Part shown: positions 21,375 to 34,890 of the stretch, piece after piece
Position numbering within the stretch: the first letter of the stretch is position 1
Layout of the letters: each line of letters begins with the position of its first letter
Source of the DNA: Tretioscincus oriximinensis
Taxonomy: Eukaryota; Chordata; Lepidosauria; Squamata; Gymnophthalmidae
NCBI GenBank assembly: GCA_022410635.1
Contig: JAJVDF010000164.1
Location: forward strand, 1,146,315 to 1,210,314
Reading direction: 5' to 3'
DNA length: 64,000 nt
Notes under the pieces: model-generated
The model's database searches: none
Told to the model about the DNA's origin: nothing
What the model saw: only the letters and a program-made list of their open reading frames with translations
Translations under genes and position numbers: made by a program

Positions 21375-21785
21375 AGAGGACTCTATCAGAAGTTACCACC
21401 ACAAGAGAGACGCTGCTCTTGCAGCATCAAAGAGCAGGAGGACAGGACACGACCCACGTCCTATTACTCTGTTCCTTTAATATCAAAATTAGAGATCAAT
21501 ATATTTCTCCACTTTTTAATAGGGACACCGTTAGAGACAAAAGAGGACAGGCGCACTGGTTACTCAAGGGCAAGGACAAATATATTACATATCGAGTCGC
21601 CATGTTTTTACATAAAGGAGCGAAAATACAGGCTTCGATAACTCAGCAATGAAATTTGATAATGATATATTTTAACATGTATAAAATTTTAACGAGCTAC
21701 ATTTCTAATTCTTTTTATGTGATATGGTCTTGGGATTAATCATTAAATAAAATTGATTGATTATTAATTTTATGTCGATACAAAA
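21375..21785 (+). mobile_element. LINE ORF2 C-terminal remnant with 3' tail
   Basis: The frame at 21419-21652 reads D-T-T-H-V-L-L-L-C-S-F, then Y-I-S-P-L-F and V-A-M-F-L-H-K-G-A-K-I. This is the 'T-x-H-x-L-x-x-C ... V-A-x-F-L-x-x-A' end of a LINE polyprotein common in squamates. The stretch is richer in CpG than its surroundings. The 3' end has GTCTTGGGATTAATCATTAA and TTGATTGATT repeats. Confidence 0.6.
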
Positions 21786-21834
21786 AAAAGTTGATACGTT
21801 GAAATTTAAATACAGTATATTAATTCTAGCTTTG

Positions 21835-21900
21835 TTTTTACTGTAAACTGTCCTAAAATAGTTTAGGGTGGTAGGGAAATGTAGATAAATAAATATTATT
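21835..21900 (+). repeat. L2-like LINE 3' tail
   Basis: TACTGTAAACTGTCC, GTTTAGGGTGG and AAATGTAGATAAATAAATA reproduce the L2-like terminus in decayed form. Confidence 0.5.
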
Positions 21901-22794
21901 GAATAAAATAAGGAAAGAGAATATTAAGCCTTTGTCTGAAAATTTAGGCTTAAAAACCAACTAAGCAGCAATTTCTTAACCATAGGGTGTTTTCTACTGA
22001 CTTCAGTAAATGATGGCTTAAGACTTTACACTGAAACAAAGATGAATTAAAACTATTCACAAGAATATTTAAGAAACCCAATTTTTATCATAAAACTGCA
22101 AATATGTTAGTTTTTATCAACATATAGTACTTTCTTCCTCATAACTGTAATAGAATGAATCGGTTAGCCATTCTTCAACCCAAGATCATTTTTAGTAATT
22201 GGTTAAAAGGTATAGTTATTTTTTTTAAAAAAAACTGATTAAGAAAAGGATTACTGAACAAAATCATATAGATTTTCTTTTTCCTTTCATGTTCACTTAT
22301 TAACTTCCCCTATAGTCAAAATCTCTCTTGGGATCACAGGAATGTGTTGAGATGGAAGTCATTGGAGGCTGCCGTCTCTCAAGGGACCTGATTCCCTTTC
22401 AGGTGGAAAATGATGGGGAAACCTGTTCATTTTGTATCAGTATGATACTTGTGGGGAGGAGCCACCCCATCACCAAGAAATCTAGTTGAACCAAATGGTT
22501 CAGGGTGCCAAGAAGTTCAAAACACTGCCTAGGCATGCTGTGAAGTTGCCAGAGATCCAGCAGATTTGTCTGATGCCATTCTGCACATTTCATTCCCCAC
22601 CCTACTCTATCCATCAGTGAACCATATTTCTGCCTCTAGAGGTGGTGTCTTTTGTCCTGCAGTTGTATTGCCCTATGAATTTTTGCCCTATTGCTTTCTC
22701 ACTTGTTAACCTGATTTTTTTTTCAAAAAAAATGTCTGGGAATTTTCAAAGAAATAGCTGTTTTACTCTGATTCTTCTGGTTCCAATAGGCCTT

Positions 22795-22885
22795 AAAGAA
22801 CCTTGTAGACTAACAAAGAAAAAACATGTTTACTTATTGCAATTTTAAATTTCCTTGTTAGTCTCTAAGGTGCTACAAGACCCCT
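22795..22885. repeat. dispersed repeat, 'AGACTAACAAA' family
   Basis: The ends are partial inverted repeats (AACCTTGTAGACTAACAA and TTGTTAGTCTCTAAGGTGCT). The same 'TTGTTAGTCTCTAAG' end recurs at 32122-32138, and the family core occurs at 47409-47735. Confidence 0.5.
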
Positions 22886-23879
22886 TGCTGGATGTATCAG
22901 GGAGTGTAATTTTGCTTCTAGAATGGTCTGGATAGTTTAAATGGCTTTAAATGATTGGAGAAGTAATTGTTAAACTGAATTTTCTTATGATGTCTCCAGA
23001 TGGCTGCCTTTCATAGAGCTATTTATGAATCAACCTTTTTGTCCCAGGAAACCCTGTGGGAACTCCTAGTTTGCAATTCGCTCTCATTGGTTGCTGCCCC
23101 CCTCTGATGCCAGGTGGTAGAATTCAAGAGATGTGGAAAAGCTCACTTTTAAACTTGCACAGGTGCTGTGATACTGCAAGTGGGGTTTTAAATTCCATTA
23201 TTGTTTTTCCCCAGTGTCAATCTGATTGGGAAAAGCAACTGATTGCTTCATAGGCTCTATTCTTGCTGAGGATAGGCCTGGAGGTGTTTCATGTTTTTAT
23301 ATTCAATGTCCACATTGTGAAAGTTACATAAATGTACTAGCAAGGAAAAGTGTAAAGACAGCCTTTTCTAGCACTACCACTGCTGGATCCTTTCCATTAC
23401 TTGAGGCAAATCCACCATAATTATACTCTTATAGCATAAAAAAACCCAAATGTGTAGCTTCAGTCAGATATAGGGATGTCTCACTTATGAACTGCTAGAA
23501 CAGGAGGCCCTTCTTGAATCACTGTGGAGGGACTTGCCTAAGTGGTGAAAATAAATTCTCATGCTGCAAGACCTATGAATCAAAGTTGGATGTAATGTGT
23601 GTTCTCTGGAATTGTAAGGACATTACACTAATCAATTCTAAAGGAAATCAACCTAAACTGAAACTGAAACCATCTTAGGGGATGAGAAATCTCCCCAGAG
23701 TAACCACAGTGTATTTCCAGGCTGTTGAGTCAGTCTTGGTGGAAATCTCATTGTTGCTTGCAGCAGAAACAGAACCGAGTCAAGGTTCTATGGCACCCTT
23801 GCCCTGAGAGTGACCTCTTCCATCTGTATGTGGATGAAGCCAAATACAAAGAACTAAAAAAAAATTAATCAGTTAAATT

Positions 23880-24230
23880 TTTCCTGCTGGCCCATGTTTT
23901 CTCAGCAATTCCCACAGCACGTGGCCTTTGATCAATTCTCCTGCAAAAGCTAAAATGTGTGCCTGCTGCTTATGAGATGGGGATGACATTAACATGGCAC
24001 TCATAAAACAATCAGAGCAGTGAAGCCCTCAAACAGAACAGGGCATCGTAATATTTAATAAAAGCGAGCACATAATCTTCAAAATTAGCATTTTGTGCCT
24101 TGCAGTACCTTTGGGAGAAGAGCTTTTATTTGTGGAGTGATCATTATTATAACAAAGAACAGCTACCTAATAATTTCCACTTTAAGTCTGCAATATGCTA
24201 TGAGCATTTCTGAACCATTATGCTAAACTG
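23880..24230. promoter_or_regulatory. candidate conserved noncoding element
   Basis: A repeat-free stretch with compact motifs: GCACGTGGCC (palindromic E-box CACGTG, ~23920), TTTGATCAATTC, AATATTTAATAAAAGCGAGC, CAAAATTAGCATTTTGTG and GTGGAGTGATCATTATTATA. It carries no coding or repeat signature. Assigned on composition and motif density alone. Confidence 0.3.
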
Positions 24231-24534
24231 AGGCAGAGTAATCATTTTATTGTCACCATTTGAAGAGAGGAAAATCCTCTACCTTTAGTGGTGAGAAAAA
24301 GGCAGAAAGCCCCTCAAACACAATAGTGGAATAATAAATAATAATATCATTTTGTAGCTTCACATTCTCTACATGGCATAGAATGTTCAGAAACATGAAA
24401 ACTTGTAGTTTGGGGAGGATGGGTGGTATGGATGGAAGGAGTGCCATATAGTTTAGGGCTCTTTTGTCCCAGTTGATCCAGGTAGAATTAATAGCAGGGC
24501 AAATTAGTTTACTATTGAAACTATTTCTATTCAT
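24230..24534 (-). mobile_element. L1 LINE ORF2 remnant
   Basis: The - strand frame includes W-I-N-W-D-K-R-A-L-N, then L-P-K-L-Q-V-F-M-F-L-N-I-L, recalling the L1 ORF2 segment 'W-D-K-x-x-L-S-W ... I-L-P-K-x-L-F-L-F-Q'. It is short, with no flanking L1 sequence that I can recognise. Confidence 0.45.
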
Positions 24535-25495
24535 TAGTTGGCAAACAAATTATAGCTGTTTTACACTAACTTGTGGTATCTAGGCGAATATCTCAGTTAT
24601 TATCAAGGTGCCTTTTGTTTTATGATAAAGTTTTCTAGTAATCTGTCCTGGGATCATGAAATTGATGACAACTGGACTAGAAATTAATGCATTTGTTTCA
24701 TTCCCTTCACAATTACTTAGGCATTTTATATGAACAAGATCTTAAATTACTGTTTTAGGTGACATCTTGAGGAATATCTTGGAACATCTTTTCTGCTTTA
24801 AAAATGACAGTAGTGAAATTCATGTTTTTGCTTTTTCATCATTATACAATTAATATAGACTTCCTGTGTTCTTGTATTTATTCAAGAGCAGATCAGAGCC
24901 AGGGAATCCCCTCTTTCTTATAGAACTAAAGAGTCAGACAATAATATGTATGCAAATTGATTTGACATAGAATTGGCTAATAACAAACTGAACCAATTGA
25001 AATTGCAAAAGACTTGAGACAGATTAGATTTTAGGGGGAAAAAATTGTACAAGTGAGGATGATCAACCAGTGCAATAGGTTATCACAGGAAGTTGTGAGT
25101 TCTCCTTTAATGGAAGAATTTGGCGCCATTTGTTACTGTTAATGACTCCACCCAGCTTCCTGAATAACACATACTATATGCATAATTTAGCTAAAATTAT
25201 TTTTCTTCTTTTTCTTTTTTTCTTATTATCATTATTATCATCACCATCTATTTATATATTATAATCATGTACTGAGTTATCATTATTAGGTTCTTGTTTA
25301 ATTGCCATTTTATAAGCAAGAATAAAATTATTTTTCCTTCAGACTTCTGGATACAGATCTGCTGTATCCAGTAGAACTGGCCATGGCTAAATTGACTGTT
25401 GCTTCTTCATCTGTGGAGATTTCCACAAATGTCTGTAATTTTCTCCCTTCTCTGTCTGGATCCAATTCCTCACACTGCTCCCAGAATCCCCAGAT

Positions 25496-25711
25496 TAAGA
25501 ACATAAGAGGAGCCCTNAATTGGGCCTTTTAGTCCAGTATTCTGTCATACGCAGTTGCCCACCAATTGTACCTGGGCAGACTCAAGCATAAGAAGGCAAA
25601 ACCTTCACCTATTCTCAACTCCCTGCAAATGGTACTTCAGGAATGCTGCCCGTTGCTCTATCCTGGAGGCAGGATCAATAAATCCATCCTAATAGCTATT
25701 TATACTCTTGG
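25496..25711 (-). mobile_element. CR1-type LINE 3' end
   Basis: The + strand starts ATTAAGAACATAAGAGGAGC and continues with GTACCTGGGCAGACTCAAGC and TGCAAATGGTACTTCAGGA, the reverse of the CR1 3' UTR. Only the UTR is kept. Confidence 0.8.
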
Positions 25712-27395
25712 TGGGATTTAAGGAGGGAAGAATTTAAGGGCAGAAAATAAGTAACACCTTTCTATTATGGAGCAATGCAATTTTGCTCAAGGAATGTTTC
25801 TCCTCATATGAACATAGTATGTACTGAGCCTTGCTTTTTTGAAACGAGGTGGCTGCATTTAAACTGATAATGCCTCTCTGTTATACTTTTAATCTTGTTA
25901 TTCTTTTTGCTGTGGGGATTCATGAAAGCCAAGGCCCAATCAGATGTACGCATGTTCACATGTTTACAAAAATCTTTAAAAGTGATCATAATTGATCACT
26001 TTATTGGGGGTCATAAAAAAGGAAGGTTGTAACACTCAAATTTAATATTATAAAACCAAAATCTTCAACAGTTAAAGAGCTGCAACTTGTGTTTCGCTGT
26101 TCTGGACTAGATGATAAAATGCATCCAACTGTGGTTGTTTTTTTTAGTGAAAAAAGGCAAGGGAACAATGTTTTTTATAAGCTCAGGGAGTAGATCACTT
26201 TAAAANGCAGGTCAAACAGTTTTCTAAACAGGTTTTGTTACAGTGTAGCAAAGAAGCAAGAGGAGTTGTTGGAGTTGGAAAGAGAAGGCAAAAAAAAAAC
26301 TGCAAAGAACAGCGAAGCCTCAAGGGAGGTCAGAGGAATACTTCTGATTGACTTCAGCAATTTGGTAGAACACCTGGAAGAGCCCACTACTCATTGCCAC
26401 CCTTAATTGCGACAAGTTGTCTGAAATCTTTTTTCTGTTCAAATGACCACTAATATCCATTGATAGAGTGAGAATGAAACTGGCCTAGCCTTAATATTAC
26501 TGCTATCCTTTTCAATATCAATTGTTAAAACTTCCTGTCCTACTAAAAGGTGAGGAGGGGTGGTCAGTATCTGTAATGTAGAGTGACTGCTGCTGGTGAA
26601 ATCAGTGTGGAATCGCCACAAATTTATGAAAGTGTTGGTTTGTCTGTCAAAATATGTATAAAATTGAACAAAAATAGTTTAATTAATATTTATGTTTAAT
26701 ACTAGTCCTAAATATCATTGCAAGTCATAGTGAGTTAGAGTAAATACAGTAGGTCAAATGTAAGCTAGTACTTTGGGCACAAATTTCCAAATCCAGGGAA
26801 GATGGGGTGTGAATGGCACAGTGCAACCTTGTGTAATAGAAGTGAGGAGGATGTGTTTCTTCACCAGGGTCTTTCTGTAGTTGCTTGAGAAGGTTAGGAT
26901 CATACAATCTGTTTGAAGTATGGGTTGTGTTGCCCTTAGATTGGAACAATGCCATGTGCACTGCACTGGCTAATGCAGGTCAACCGCCACGCCTGCTGCG
27001 ATGCCTCCACATGCTCCCTTTTGAGGGTGTAACAAGGTGCACTGCTAAAATGGATCTCAGAGTAAAGCAGAAGTTTATGCCTGCTAGATGTCTACATATT
27101 TCTCTTCCCTTGTTTAAGTTTTGTCATGAGTAAGTATAATTCATCTTGAGGAATTTACCAGTACATAGAAATACCGAATTGCATCCCAGAGAAAGAAATC
27201 AGCTTTGCCAAAAATAAAAATAAATCACATGTGTTATTTTTCTATTGTCGCTTTCGCCAAGTAAATGATGCTATATTACATTTACCAGCCATTTTTTCTT
27301 GCAGAATTATGCCAAATCAATAGATAAATTATTCAAAAGCAATGGCAATTTACCCAAAAATCCTTGAATCAGTTCATAAGAACCAAATAAACAAA

Positions 27396-27575
27396 GATCC
27401 TTTCTGCACTATACCTTATTCGAGAATATATCTTGGAATGGGGCCTGCCACCTGCCTGTTAGTACAGACTATGCTAGGCCTTGAATGGGGCATGACCCAG
27501 GCTACACTAGCATGTAGGTGGCAGGCTCCTATACCAACACATATTCCAGAATTAAGCTCAGTATGGAAAGATTCC
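27396..27575. mobile_element. palindromic MITE, 'CCTTTTCTGCAC' family
   Basis: Ends GATCCTTTCTGCACTATA and (inverted) GGAATCTTTCCATACTGA. Pairing continues inward: GGGGCCTGCCACCTGC near 27440 against GTAGGTGGCAGGCTCC near 27512-27527. Non-coding. Related copies at 29678, 36337, 51486 and perhaps 44518. Confidence 0.65.
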
Positions 27576-29254
27576 AATATCTAATATTCTATTTCAGTTA
27601 TACACTCAGCTTTAGTTATTTAACTTAGGTAGGAAGACTTAAGAAGATTGTGTAAAGGAAAGCCTCTTGCTTTCATAAGATTTTGAGCCTTTTTCACTAA
27701 GACCAAAGCTAAACAAATCAGTTGTGATTTTTCTGTTCCATACAGGAATCAAAGATGGCAGATAGCTCTGTCCAAGCTTCACTTGATGATATAAAATTTT
27801 GCACATTTAACAAATCTTCACATACAAGTATGCTGAAAACAAGCTTAATCTATAAAACCAATTCAACTGGTTTCTGATCTCCCCTTCTCACATCCTGATC
27901 ACAGATTAACATTTGACCTGAGGGCTGAGCAGCAACAGCCTTTGCTCAGACTGTGGACTGGCCTAGATTAGGACTAGATTCTAGGCACAAGGCACAAATA
28001 TTCTATGTGCAAATCTGCTTTTGGAAAGGCTTGTAACATGAGTAATCAAGATTCAAATTCTTTCCCAGCAGTGGNATTGCTGAGAGGACCTGACCCAGAA
28101 GGCCTGGGCATATGTATGCAAGCTGATCAGTATTTCCGAGAACTGCACAGGCAGCAGTTGTACCCATTTCTATAAAATCTTTCTAGCAAACGATCAATTG
28201 TCAAACTCAACAAAAGACAACTCATCTAACAAGAGGGTAAAATATAGACATGAACAAAATATGGTAGAGTAGAATGATTGTCTCATGTTACAATCTGAAA
28301 ATAAAATATCATTAAAGGAATCTGCTCATTTCACAACTCTGAATGCCACAAAAGACAATTAGGTCCTTACTCCTTTATGAATTTTAGTACTGGATGATAG
28401 CAAAAATTCACCTCTCCTGAATCCATGGAACTAGGGGCATTAGTTCTAGCCAAGAGAGGCTTGGGGCTATGATGCAATGCAGAAATTCAGATACTGGTAT
28501 TGGAACTGTTCTGTCTTTATGCATCCTGTATTCTATCTCAAAGGGCAGGTTTCCCTGCTAACACACTACCAGTGATCTGTATAAAGGGCTCTGTTTCTAC
28601 AGATTAGGCTCCATTTGATACAGACAGAGCTGTACTTGTGGGTGGGGGGGAGCTTCTGCAATCTGGATTGATATGCAGATATGGATGGTTTAGAAGTGTG
28701 CTACACATATAGAATAAAGGCCCATGCATGAATGGTCTTTATGCATAACATTGAATCCATGTAATACATGGCTTTGATTTCCATGACTACAAAACAGCAG
28801 TATTGTTTTCAAATTAAGTTTGATATTGTAGGCCCAACTTTGTTTCTTCAGTAATGGCTGGCAAAGTGAAAACAAGATTACAAGTATGATTTTTAACAAG
28901 TATGAACTCAGGGTTGTTATTTGTTTCAGTTTATTTTATTTCATTTCCAACAATTTTCATATAAATTTCACAAAATTAATATAGGAATACATACATAAAT
29001 CCATTCAATGTTACAAAAAATATTTCCCAAAGCTAGAATTTGGCTGCTGCTTTTCCTGTGTTCTGTCAAACAATATTATCTTCAATAATGAAAACATTTT
29101 TTTAAAAAAGCAAAAGCAAAACATTCCCTTTTTAAAGATATGATTTAGAATCTAAAATAAAAAGGAGCTAGAAACATCCATAATTTCCTGTTGGTATGGC
29201 AGGGGAGATAAAAGCTTTCTCTCCCTGCCCTTCTCACAAATCTCATGTCATTAA

Positions 29255-29518
<264 letters not shown>

Positions 29519-29677
29519 TAGAAGTAGAAATATATTCTTATTTGGTCCGTGCTGTAGCTCATATTTAATCCATTGACATTTTAAAACTAATCTTTGCTAT
29601 GAATTTCACATATAATTNCCTAAATCACATTAATTTAAAAATTCAATATTCTAATTAATCTGACATTCTTGGTGAAT

Positions 29678-29751
29678 AAGGCTTTTCTGCACTTGGCCTT
29701 ATTCTGGATTTTGGGTATGGTTGGAATAAATTACAGTGCAGAAAGAGCCTT
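29678..29751. mobile_element. short MITE, 'CCTTTTCTGCAC' family
   Basis: AAGGCTTTTCTGCACT at the left pairs with AGTGCAGAAAGAGCCTT at the right; only ~75 bp long. Internal CCTTATTCTGGATT is shared with 27410-27420 and 36354-36365. Confidence 0.65.
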
Positions 29752-32024
29752 AGTTTCCTCAGTTCTTAACTCTTTTAGTTTTTAAGTTGTTTTTAACTAA
29801 ATACCTATTTTTTAAAATCCTTGCTATATGTTTACTATAACTTCCTTGTTTATTGTTATTTTCCTTTTTTGGGGGGGGGTTGTGTGTGTCCCATGCACAG
29901 AACTGTAAACATATAGACACATTTTAAGGCTCATCATATATAGAATAGAAGTTGATTTTTTATTTTAAATAATAGCTGTGTGTCTATTGAGACTTCACTA
30001 AAAGTAGCTGAGAGATTCTAACTTAAAAATAGGATGGTCATATGCTGTAATGTAAGTCTGCGTTCACATGCAATAAAAACTTCATTAAATATGACTCAGA
30101 GGTAGTTAAGTGTTAGCAAGACTAGATGTATATCCCATATTGATTTCCAGAAAAAACATATTCAAAGTGAACTATAGGTGGGTTAGAGATAAATGACCAT
30201 ATTAAGTGCACATGTACCATTTTCAAGATGCTTCACTTTTTATTTTGGTTGGGGACTACATGTGAACACAGCATATGTTTATCATAAATCATGGCATTCA
30301 TATGACAAGAAACAAACTTCTAATCCACACATTTCTTTGATGTGTAATACCTTCATCTGCTGTCAGATTCAACAACTTTAATGAAACTGTACTAAAAATG
30401 ATATTATAGGCCCTGTTATAACATTCTAGTTTGGGAGAAAAAGAGAAGTAATTTGGTTTGAGTTCCATTTCTTTTCATTCTCCTCAAAGTAGACTATTGA
30501 ACTCCATAGATAACTGTGGGGCCAGAAATCCAGTCTATGTTTGAGTGGAAACCATTCAATTCTGAATGGTGAAAGGAAGGCTGAGACATCCTCCCATCCA
30601 ATCCTAGCCAGCTATGGGAGAAAATAAAGGAGGTGAATGGTGGAAGAAGCTGCCATTTATTTCTTCATATGTTGTGTCTTATGCTTCCCCACAACAGATT
30701 GTTGCATTCCCCTGCAAAAAGCCAAGCAAGATAGGAGCTATCAGTAACTGGAATCTTCTCCATTTTTGATCAGTCATGCCCTGCCCTATTTGTGGAGCAA
30801 TGTAGTTGTACAAACATCTACCATTAGGAACAAACCCCCTCCCCACCATTGTCATTATGTTCATGACATGTATTACTGATAGTTGACAGTTATAAGAACT
30901 GTTAGCCATTTAAAATACATGTTGTGAAGGCATAAATCTGCCTTTGCGGCATATATCAGTTGCTAGAACCATTTTCAATTTGGATTTAGTGGCAGGACTA
31001 TGAGCCCNTTACAAGGAGAAATCATTTTCTATTTGGTTTAACATGCCAGTGGAAAAGCTCCATAGATTTTCTTTTGTTTGTTTAAACATTGTCAGTAGCA
31101 AAGCTATTGCTGGCAAGTTTGACTCCTGATCTGCCCAGTTTGGTTTCAAATAAGCTATGGAAGAGCAAGGAATAAGAAGAGATGGAAATTACATTATGAT
31201 GCACTCCTCTCCATTTTTCTATCTCTTCCCAAAACTTCCTTCTGGAATGTAAGGGAAATGTAAGTAACACTTATGAATACATTTAGGGAGTGAGAAAACC
31301 TGCAGATACATTGTTGGTTAACTGGGTTGGACAGTTAATTTCTGGTCTAGTCAATGGCTAGGAATTGGTTACTCTAGTCCTTTAAGTACACACTGTTTCT
31401 AAGGCAGTTATTTTGCTACTTTGGGAGAGCTTGTTTGATTAGAAGTTGGTTCTTCTCAGTCACTTTGAGCCACCTCTTTTGCCATATGTAGATAAAACCA
31501 TATGTTGTAATCCAGCAGTAGAGCAGATGCATTCCTCATGCTTAAGGGCTCCTGATAGAACATAAAACNTAGGCTACATCCCCACCATTTTTCCCTGCTT
31601 AAAAAATAAAGCATGTTGGCACTCATCCCCATCTTACCTTGCCATCCAGACTGCTGCGTCAGTTATCCTATCAAAGCCTTTGAATGACAAGTCCTAGAAG
31701 GAATTGCCGCACTTTCCTAACTACAGTCCACAGCGTTCTCTGGGGATACAATTCCCAGACATTCTCTGCTAGCTGAAAGCCAATCAACTTTTTACAGTTT
31801 GCATATTCAAGCTCCAGAGGGAATTTTCTTTTGGATGTTACAAAACAAAGGCTGCTAAATCAGATAATATGTGGAGGCTATTTATTGTGCAGCAAAGTCT
31901 TTTGGAGTAAATGGAACACTGGACACCTGTGTTTCCATGGGGTGGACAGAAGGTGAAATTACCTCCAAAGCACAATATATCGGGCATGGGGCTTGGGCCT
32001 TACTTGCCATCATGATAGTAAGAG

Positions 32025-32140
32025 ATGTTCAAGACAGCAGAACTGCATCATCAGAACTAGCATGTCTGAAAAACATAAAAGCAGTAGACATGTTTATGAA
32101 AGCTCATGCCACCAAACCTTCTCTTGTTAGTCTCTAAGTC
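32025..32140. repeat. dispersed repeat, 'AGACTAACAAA / CATCAGA' family
   Basis: Contains ATCATCAGAACTAGCATG, TTATGAAAGCTCATGCCACC and CTCTTGTTAGTCTCTAAG, the inverted form of the core at 47409-47500 (ACTTTGAGACTAAC, GGCATAAGCTTTCG). Confidence 0.5.
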
Positions 32141-32620
32141 CCCCTTACTGGATTTTCTGAGCTAAGACTAACAGGGATATTTCTCTGAAATCAAAAGTAT
32201 AACCATTTGATGACACATATTGTTTAAATTTCTGATTTAATATACATTATCATCAAATTATTATTAGCAAGTAATTATAGAGAGAGGTAGTTTTGCCTCA
32301 AACTCTATCTAGTCAGAACCTGGAAAGTGACAAGGAAAACCAGGAGCAAAAGTAGATATATATATATAGGGTCTTTCCACATCTCAACTAGGAACAATAA
32401 AGATGATCTGCAGAAATGGAGCATTCATTATGCAATGCACATCACTCTTTTCAGTACAGCCAGAACCATTTCTGTTCATTTCTCCCCTACACCAGGTATG
32501 GAATTTTTAAGTAGTCTAAGCAGTAGTACAGAAAAGCAAAAAATAGGTTTTGATGGATATAAGGCTCATTTATTTATTTTATTTATTTATTTGCATCTGA
32601 GGATGATTAACATTAAAAAC

Positions 32621-33569
32621 AGACTAGGGCTGCGTGCACACAGCTATTTTATTCCTGTCAGCACGAGGAAGGTTCTGGCACATGTGTTAAACATGTTTCA
32701 GCAGTCATCCCGCAATAAACGCCATTTATCCCAGAAAAAACTATTGCTGGGATAATCAGGCATCATTGCAGAGAACCTCCAAAATCTTGCAGCCAACCTC
32801 CAAAATCTCATAACCAACCCCCTTCATCTCTTGTGTGAACATTATTTGTATGAGAGATAGGAGGGATGACAGGAGGAAGCNCTGCCTCCTTGCTTTGGCA
32901 GGGAAATCTGCCCATCTTTTCCTAAGCCCAGGCTGCCCTCCACCTGCTTTCGGGGGCTGCTGCCTGGAGATCGGCTCTGCGAAGCAGCAAGCAGGACGTC
33001 GTCGCTGTCAAATGGTTCAGCTGGGGCGAGGAGGAGGAGCTGGGGAGGTTGACAGGCCGTCTATCAATGTTCCCCTTTGTTTTGCCGAGCTTATCTCCAA
33101 GCAGCAGCCCCTGAAAGCAGGCGGAGGGCAGCCTGGACTTCGGAAAAGGCTTTTCATGACACGCAGCTGGCTCTGCCGCATTGCTTTGGCTGTGCCCTTC
33201 TTCCAGCCAGCCCTTCACATGCTTTGGGGGGCTGCTGCCTGGAGATCAGCTCGGCGAAACAAAGAGGAACATTGACAGATGTCCTGTCAACTTCCTCACC
33301 TCAGCCGAATCATTGGATAGTGACAACATCCTGCTTGTCGCTGCGCAGAGTTGATCTCCAGGCAGCAGCCCCCGAAAGCAGGCAGAGGGCTGGCTAGAAG
33401 GAGGGCACAGCTGGCTGCGTAACACGAGAATTCAAATGTAAGTGTGCACAGACACGCCATTGTATATTCTGGAATATAGCTTCATGGTGTGAACTGACAT
33501 GCCATTGCTATATTCCGGAATATAACTTTATTCCGTTTTTTATCTCGTCGTGTGAACACAGCCTTTTAT
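32621..33569. mobile_element. compound palindromic DNA element, GC-rich core
   Basis: The ends are imperfect inverted repeats (GGGCTGCGTGCACACAGC left; GTGTGAACACAGCC right). A 9-bp direct repeat, ATTAAAAAC, lies at 32612-32620 and 33570-33578. Inside, a GC-rich motif around GGGGCTGCTGCCTGGAGATC occurs four times in alternating orientation (near 32953, 33090, 33225, 33353), and 32945-33115 is largely the inverted copy of 33215-33390. The frames open in this core (e.g. 32835-33275) are by-products of the repeats. A non-autonomous transposon is the likeliest reading. Confidence 0.7.
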
Positions 33570-34799
33570 ATTAAAAACTGCCCGAAAGTAGGGCTTGCCA
33601 AGAAGAACTCATAATTCACCATCTATTTTTCTCCTGCATGCAAATGAGAGTAAAAGATTCCTAGAAACCACTCCAATAACGTATGAGAAGAAAAGACCAT
33701 ATTGTGAATTTCATCATGGCTCCTTAAATGCTTCTCCAAAGTTCCATTCACAGTAGAAAGGGCTGTATTGTGACTCAATGCAGCAGACTGGAAATGAAGT
33801 AGNCAGCCACTTTTGGTTCTCATAGAGGGGTTCTGACAAAATGCTTGGACCCTGAGTCTCTTCTTCCCACTTTATGTGTATTCATATAGGTATAAGAGAT
33901 GACTGTCCCATACTGGAATAGCCTCATAGTACTTACTCCTTTAAATAAGTATAGCTCTTTGAGGGCATTTCTTTGATGCCCTAGTGTAAAAACTGTAGAT
34001 ATGGATTCCTATGCAACAAAATGGTTTTTTTTGTAAGTAGACTATGATGAAACCTTTTAAAAGCTTTCAAATACAACAACTGTAATGAACAGCTGAATTA
34101 CAAAAAACTTAAGGCTTTTACAGAAATCTCACAGCACTATTGCACTTTTACAGATCTGTCTCAGAAGTGAGAAATAATATTCTATCTTTGCCATGATGGA
34201 GATTTGATTGACCTAGAAAATAATTTATTTTGTTAAAAACTTATTTTCAATTTCACAAATAAAGTCACAAATAAACTATGTATTTCCACAGTGATCTATG
34301 ATTCTCCAATATAGAACTATCGTTGTGTTTGTCAATTTTGATTTTTTGTTAGTGTAAAATGTAGGATATTGCGGTTAAACTGCTAGAAAAATTTAAAAGA
34401 AGAAATGAAAGAAGTGGAAGTATTTGCTTCCAGAAAAAATATCCTGTTCATATAGTGAATATAGTATAAGTTATTTGTAATGTAGATTTTGTTATTTTAT
34501 ATTACTTTGCATGTATTGAAGTTGTTTGATTTTAGTATATGTTTGCATAAAATGGGAAGCTGGTTATCAAGCTGTTTCTTCATCTGCATTTATTCTAGAA
34601 GTACCTTTCAGTTTAGCTCCCTCAAAGGTACAAGGGGAAATTACACTCAAAGGGGGTTTTCTGTGGTGAAGCCCAGAACAACTTCCCAGGCAATTTATAT
34701 TACATAGTTTTTGGTCTCTTTACCAATACCTTTTTGTTTAGCTGCCTCTAAATATTGTTCTCCAAGGGAGCAATGGCTATTTTAAATACAAGTTATTAT

Positions 34800-34890
34800 G
34801 TATAATTTAGCTTTTTATTNTTGTAACCCACCCTGGAATTTTCAGATGAATTATAGGATAGACATTCTTAAATAAATAAATAAATAAAAA
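34800..34890 (+). repeat. LINE 3' tail (L2-like)
   Basis: TTGTAACCCACCCTGGAATT, then AATTATAGGATAGACATTC and a (TAAA)n run at 34871-34890. Confidence 0.6.

Noticed and set aside
32835..33397. Several overlapping open frames of 98-146 codons on both strands
   Set aside because: They lie in the GC-rich palindromic core of the element at 32621-33569; the inverted repeats and lack of AT-rich stops explain them, and no domain is visible.
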